From positions 1 to 6,483 of the forward strand of contig JAGHDJ010000111.1 in NCBI GenBank assembly GCA_021159955.1: 6,483 nucleotides of DNA, given 5' to 3'. Both the position numbers and the translations under genes were made by a program. Each line of letters starts with the position of its first letter. Position 1 is the stretch's first letter. Below, one piece after another: positions 5,776 through 6,483 of the stretch. The notes under the pieces are model-generated. The model was not told the DNA's origin and did not search any database. It worked only from the letters and a program-made list of their open reading frames with translations. This DNA is from Dehalococcoidia bacterium (GTDB lineage: Bacteria > Chloroflexota > Dehalococcoidia > UBA2247).

Positions 5776-6200
5776 TTTTTGTCGCCTTCCGTGATGATTT
5801 GGTTGTAGATTACGCCCATAACCCCGTTTACGAATTTGGCAGAATTATCACTGCCAAACTTTTTAGCCAATTCAACAGCTTCGTTGATGGCGACTTTGGC
5901 CGGGACACTGTCATTATTCAGTAAAGTCTCGAAGATTGCAAGGCGCAATATATTCCTGTCTACTATTGGTATCTGGTTGAGTGGCCAAGAAGGGGCACTT
6001 TTTCTAATTATACTGTCTATTTCATTCTGCTTGTGCATTACGCCTCGTACCAATTCTATGGCAAAGGAGGCGGTATCCTCTGACAGGGATTCTTTGTCAC
6101 ATAACCTCTTGATGACATTTTCCGGCTTATGTTTCACACAATCGCCTTCAAACAGTGCCTGAAGAACTAATCTTCTTAATTTCCGCCTTCCATTTGACAT
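5772..6200 (-). CDS. nusB: Transcription antitermination protein NusB
   Basis: This 142-residue all-helical RNA-binding protein is of normal family length. The N-terminal GRRKLRRLVLQALFEGD is the arginine-rich boxA-binding helix of the family. It is followed by ELVRGVMHKQNEIDSII (49-65), then the strongly conserved WPLNQIPIVDRNILRLAIFE (72-91), VAINEAVELAKKFG (103-116) and KFVNGVMG (122-129). NusB binds boxA RNA with NusE (S10) to promote processive rRNA transcription. It lies between fabD and acpP, 18 nt after the fabD stop, so expression is probably tied to fatty-acid genes. The ATG has only a weak GGA as Shine-Dalgarno (CGGAAATATATT before ATG), consistent with read-through from fabD. The stop overlaps a small ORF that leads to acpP. 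Confidence 0.95.
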   Translation of the reverse strand: MSNGRRKLRRLVLQALFEGDCVKHKPENVIKRLCDKESLSEDTASFAIELVRGVMHKQNEIDSIIRKSAPSWPLNQIPIVDRNILRLAIFETLLNNDSVPAKVAINEAVELAKKFGSDNSAKFVNGVMGVIYNQIITEGDKK

Positions 6201-6218
6201 AATATATTTCCGATTTAA

Positions 6219-6482
6219 TCAGGCGGGGAAACACCCCACGTTTGTAATACTCACTTCTCTTGATATCCTCTTGTTGAGTCCTGTCAGTACTGCACCGGGT
6301 CCGATTTCAATGAAATTTGTTGTGCCATTGTTAATCATAAATTCAATGGAACTCTGCCACTCTATACAATGGCAAAGCTGGTGGATTAATTCTTCTTTTA
6401 TATCTGTTGCTTTGGTTAGTGGCTTAGCAGATGTGTTACCAACGATGGGAATAGAGGCATCCTGAAACGGCAGAGAATATAT
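6219..6482 (-). CDS. fabD: Malonyl-CoA:ACP transacylase, C-terminal part, 5' truncated by window
   Basis: On the minus strand the frame is open from the window edge for 87 residues to TGA at 6221-6219. It reads PFQDASIPIVGNTSAKPL, then EWQSSIEFMINNG, and ends with FIEIGPGAVLTGLNKRI. These are the standard closing motifs of FabD: the PI(V)GN strand, the W-x-x-S-I segment, and E-x-GPG-x-VLTGLxKRI. FabD transfers malonate from CoA to holo-ACP to supply chain extension. The catalytic Ser (GHSLG) and His lie outside the window, so activity cannot be judged. A short C-terminal tail (SREVSITNVGCFPA) follows the conserved part. nusB starts 18 nt downstream and acpP, whose product is the substrate, comes after it. 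Confidence 0.93.
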   Translation of the reverse strand: MYSLPFQDASIPIVGNTSAKPLTKATDIKEELIHQLCHCIEWQSSIEFMINNGTTNFIEIGPGAVLTGLNKRISREVSITNVGCFPA

Positions 6483-6483
6483 A

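Noticed and set aside
5433..6162. Plus-strand ORFs of about 100 codons opposite acpP and nusB
   Set aside because: They are antisense shadows of clearly conserved genes, have no ribosome sites, and give low-complexity Ser/Phe/Leu-rich translations.

Overview
The window reads as ordinary bacterial chromosome of moderate GC content. It uses NTG starts (two genes open with TTG) and mostly purine-rich Shine-Dalgarno sites. Protein style (a GWG-containing receiver in a hybrid kinase, a CxxC HIT protein with a WxPWR N-terminus, and a DnaX-like delta-prime next to RicT) would fit a Chloroflexota/Dehalococcoidia-like organism. This is an impression from remembered family sequences, not a computed placement, and a Firmicutes-like or other deep lineage is not excluded.

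Left part, + strand: the 3' end of a hybrid sensor histidine kinase (frame open from base 2, so truncated by the window edge), followed 24 nt later by a stand-alone CheY-type receiver protein. The two probably form one two-component operon. A 300-base stretch without a convincing gene follows and carries a good sigma70-like promoter. It drives a HIT-family nucleotide hydrolase/transferase gene that ends at about 1813.

Middle part, - strand: lysA (diaminopimelate decarboxylase), holB (clamp-loader delta-prime) and ricT/yaaT (PSP1 family) are packed with 3-nt and 1-nt gaps, so they almost certainly form one operon. holB next to yaaT is a known conserved neighbourhood (B. subtilis holB-yaaT-yabA). 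lysA in front of it is less expected. The operon converges on the HIT gene.

Right part, - strand: the 3' end of fabD (malonyl-CoA:ACP transacylase, truncated by the window edge), nusB (antitermination factor) and acpP (acyl carrier protein) form a second co-directional cluster. It couples fatty-acid synthesis with rRNA antitermination. A 17-codon reading frame overlaps the nusB stop (ATGA) and ends 4 nt before acpP, possibly as a translational relay.

Between acpP and lysA lie 254 non-coding bases with two nested inverted-repeat structures and a 9-bp direct repeat. This is the least explained DNA in the window. I found no mobile element, CRISPR array, tRNA or rRNA, and nothing that clearly amounts to a new defence or biosynthetic system. 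The best leads are the structured acpP-lysA spacer, the mini-ORF, and the degenerate nucleotide-binding motifs of HolB.
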